From the NCBI GenBank assembly GCA_030836365.1, contig JAURQB010000172.1:1-7536 (forward strand): DNA of 7,536 bases, in the 5' to 3' direction. The position numbers and the translations under genes are program-made. Position 1 is the first letter of the stretch. Every line of letters begins with the position of its first letter. This document shows positions 6,188-7,536 of this stretch, piece by piece. The notes beneath the pieces are model-generated. The model was not told the DNA's origin. It did no database searches and saw only the letters and a program-made list of their open reading frames with translations. This DNA comes from Bdellovibrionota bacterium. Lineage in GTDB: Bacteria; Bdellovibrionota; Bacteriovoracia; Bacteriovoracales; Bacteriovoracaceae.

Positions 6188-6216
6188 GTTATAAACAATG
6201 TAAACAAGCAATTCAA
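6188..6216 (-). promoter_or_regulatory. Probable sigma-70-type promoter for queF(-tatA)
   Basis: On the minus strand TTGAAT (6216-6211) and TATAAC (6193-6188) are separated by exactly 17 bases, giving a good -35/-10 pair about 45 bases before the queF start. The same -10 region reads TATAAA on the plus strand (6190-6195), but no good plus-strand -35 accompanies it. A second AT-rich box, TATATAAA at 6225-6232, is the likeliest -10 for the divergent hemH gene, also without a clear -35. Confidence 0.5.
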
Positions 6217-6270
6217 GTGGTCTCTATATAAACTACAGGGGCCAAACATAGACATTTAAGGGACTTGCCC

Positions 6271-7536
6271 ATGGCCGATAAAGTTAATGTAGTTCTTCTT
6301 CAATTAGGTTCTCCGAAGACTCCCAGTATTCCAGACGTCAGAGCGTATCTGAAAGAGTTTTTGGGTGATCCTAGAGTTGTCGATATCAATCCACTTCTAT
6401 GGAAAATTATTCTAAATTGTTTTGTCCTGCCATTTCGCCCGAAAAAATCGGCCGCCGCATATTCTCGAATCTGGAATGGCAAAGGTTTTCCACTAGTGGA
6501 TATTACAGAGGATCTTCGCGACGAGGTCGAAAAAAATATTGGAAGTGATGATCTATTTGTGAAAACGGCTTACTTGCTCTCTAGCCCTCGCGCCCATGAA
6601 CTCGTTGATGAGTGGGAAGAAATGGTTAAAGATTTCGAACCTAACGATGAAGGCCGATGGTTGTTTATCCCTCTTTTTCCGCAGTTTAGTGAGTCAACTA
6701 CCATGAGTGTAATTGATGCTCTGGGTGGCGAGCTTGGAAATCGCGTGAATATGCCAAGTTTTGAATTTATCGCTAATCATCATCGCGCAAAATGTTTTAT
6801 TGATCACTCTGTTCGTCTTATTGAAGAACATCTCGAAAAACAAAAAACCGAAGGTAACGAAGTTGAGGAGCTTATTCTTTCTTTTCATGGACTTCCAAAG
6901 AGGCGAGTGATCGAGAAAAAAGATAACTACTATCTTCATTGCTGGGAGACTTTTTATCTTATTCGTGAGCGCCTTCAACGTGTTCGTCCTGAGCAGGTGC
7001 ACTTTACTTTTCAATCTCGTTTTGGAAATGATGAATGGCTCACTCCTGACACTGAAGAATACGCTGTCGACCTCGCGGAAAATGGAACGAAGAACATTGC
7101 CGTATACTGCCCGGCCTTTCTCGTTGATTGTTTAGAGACAACTGATGAAATCGGAACCGAACTTGGTGAAGCGGTTGAAGAAGCGGGTGGGCATGCAACG
7201 CAAGTGACGTGCCTCAATGCTGATCCTGCATGGGCCAAAGCATTCAGTGAATTTCTTCACTCTCTTGCTTACGATTCTCGTGCTGATCGCGCGAAACAAT
7301 TTCATGAAGTTCCAAAGGATGTGTACGCCATGATGCCAGAGCAAACTTATCAGAACCCACCGATTTCCAAAGAAGCAAAAAGTACACTCGGAATTGTTTT
7401 TCTTACCTTGTTTTTAGATCTCGTGGGATTTTCTATTATCTTTCCTCTTTTTCCCGCACTCGCTAAACATTACTTACTTGTTGATGGAGATAATTATTGG
7501 CTGAATTTAATTTTTAATTCCGTCGCTAATATTACG
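6271..7536 (+). CDS. hemH: Ferrochelatase HemH fused to the start of an MFS-type transporter (3' end cut by window edge)
   Basis: Open frame of 422 codons with no stop before the right edge. Residues 1 to about 335 are a complete ferrochelatase, which inserts Fe2+ into a porphyrin in the last step of haem synthesis. Motifs in order: LLQLGSPKTP (9-18), FLGDPRVVDIN (30-40), KSAAAYSRIW (59-68), PLFPQFSESTT (134-144), SFHGLP with probable catalytic His206, FQSRFG-x-x-x-WL-x-PDT (247-260) and CPAFLVDCLETTDEI (280-294) with Glu289. After a polar linker (about 336-370) the same frame enters a hydrophobic helix, GIVFLTLFLDLVGFSIIFPL (374-393), followed by FPALAKHY. The LD-x-x-GF-x-II-x-P pattern is like helix 1 of TetA-type major facilitator transporters. 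Ferrochelatase is usually about 310-370 residues and stands alone. AAGGGA seven bases before the ATG supports the start. Haem-domain call is near certain; the MFS call rests on one helix. Confidence 0.93.
   Translation, partial: MADKVNVVLLQLGSPKTPSIPDVRAYLKEFLGDPRVVDINPLLWKIILNCFVLPFRPKKSAAAYSRIWNGKGFPLVDITEDLRDEVEKNIGSDDLFVKTAYLLSSPRAHELVDEWEEMVKDFEPNDEGRWLFIPLFPQFSESTTMSVIDALGGELGNRVNMPSFEFIANHHRAKCFIDHSVRLIEEHLEKQKTEGNEVEELILSFHGLPKRRVIEKKDNYYLHCWETFYLIRERLQRVRPEQVHFTFQSRFGNDEWLTPDTEEYAVDLAENGTKNIAVYCPAFLVDCLETTDEIGTELGEAVEEAGGHATQVTCLNADPAWAKAFSEFLHSLAYDSRADRAKQFHEVPKDVYAMMPEQTYQNPPISKEAKSTLGIVFLTLFLDLVGFSIIFPLFPALAKHYLLVDGDNYWLNLIFNSVANIT

Overview
This window looks like chromosomal core sequence from a Gram-negative bacterium of moderate G+C content. 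The proteins read like those of the Bdellovibrionota / former Deltaproteobacteria, perhaps the Bacteriovorax–Halobacteriovorax–Peredibacter side. That placement is an impression from protein style, not a demonstrated assignment. I see no mobile element, rRNA, tRNA or CRISPR array. All gaps between genes are shorter than 300 bases.

Layout from left to right: (1) the N-terminal three quarters of a DusB-type tRNA-dihydrouridine synthase on the minus strand, running off the left edge. (2) A divergent spacer of about 155 bp. (3) A plus-strand pair 21 bp apart: a HAD-family phosphatase, then ffh (SRP GTPase). (4) A short non-coding region with a TTGACA promoter, then rpsP (ribosomal protein bS16) and khpA (KH-domain RNA-binding protein), closed by a textbook intrinsic terminator. 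(5) A 504-residue protein with a MurQ-type SIS fold interrupted by a second SIS-like segment, the architecture of vertebrate glucokinase regulatory protein (GKRP). (6) On the minus strand, queF (queuosine biosynthesis) followed by tatA (twin-arginine translocation). tatA converges on the SIS gene with only 2 bp between stop codons. (7) Divergent from queF, an open-ended plus-strand gene that encodes a complete ferrochelatase (HemH) and continues in frame into the first membrane helix of what looks like an MFS transporter, cut by the right edge.

Functional themes are translation and tRNA modification (dusB, rpsP, khpA, queF), protein targeting and export (ffh, tatA), phosphosugar or murein metabolism (SIS protein) and haem synthesis (hemH fusion). 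The parts most worth a second look are the HemH–MFS fusion, the GKRP-like double-SIS protein, and the stripped-down rpsP–khpA unit. That unit lacks the usual rimM–trmD–rplS continuation and shows a sharp arginine codon switch relative to ffh next door.
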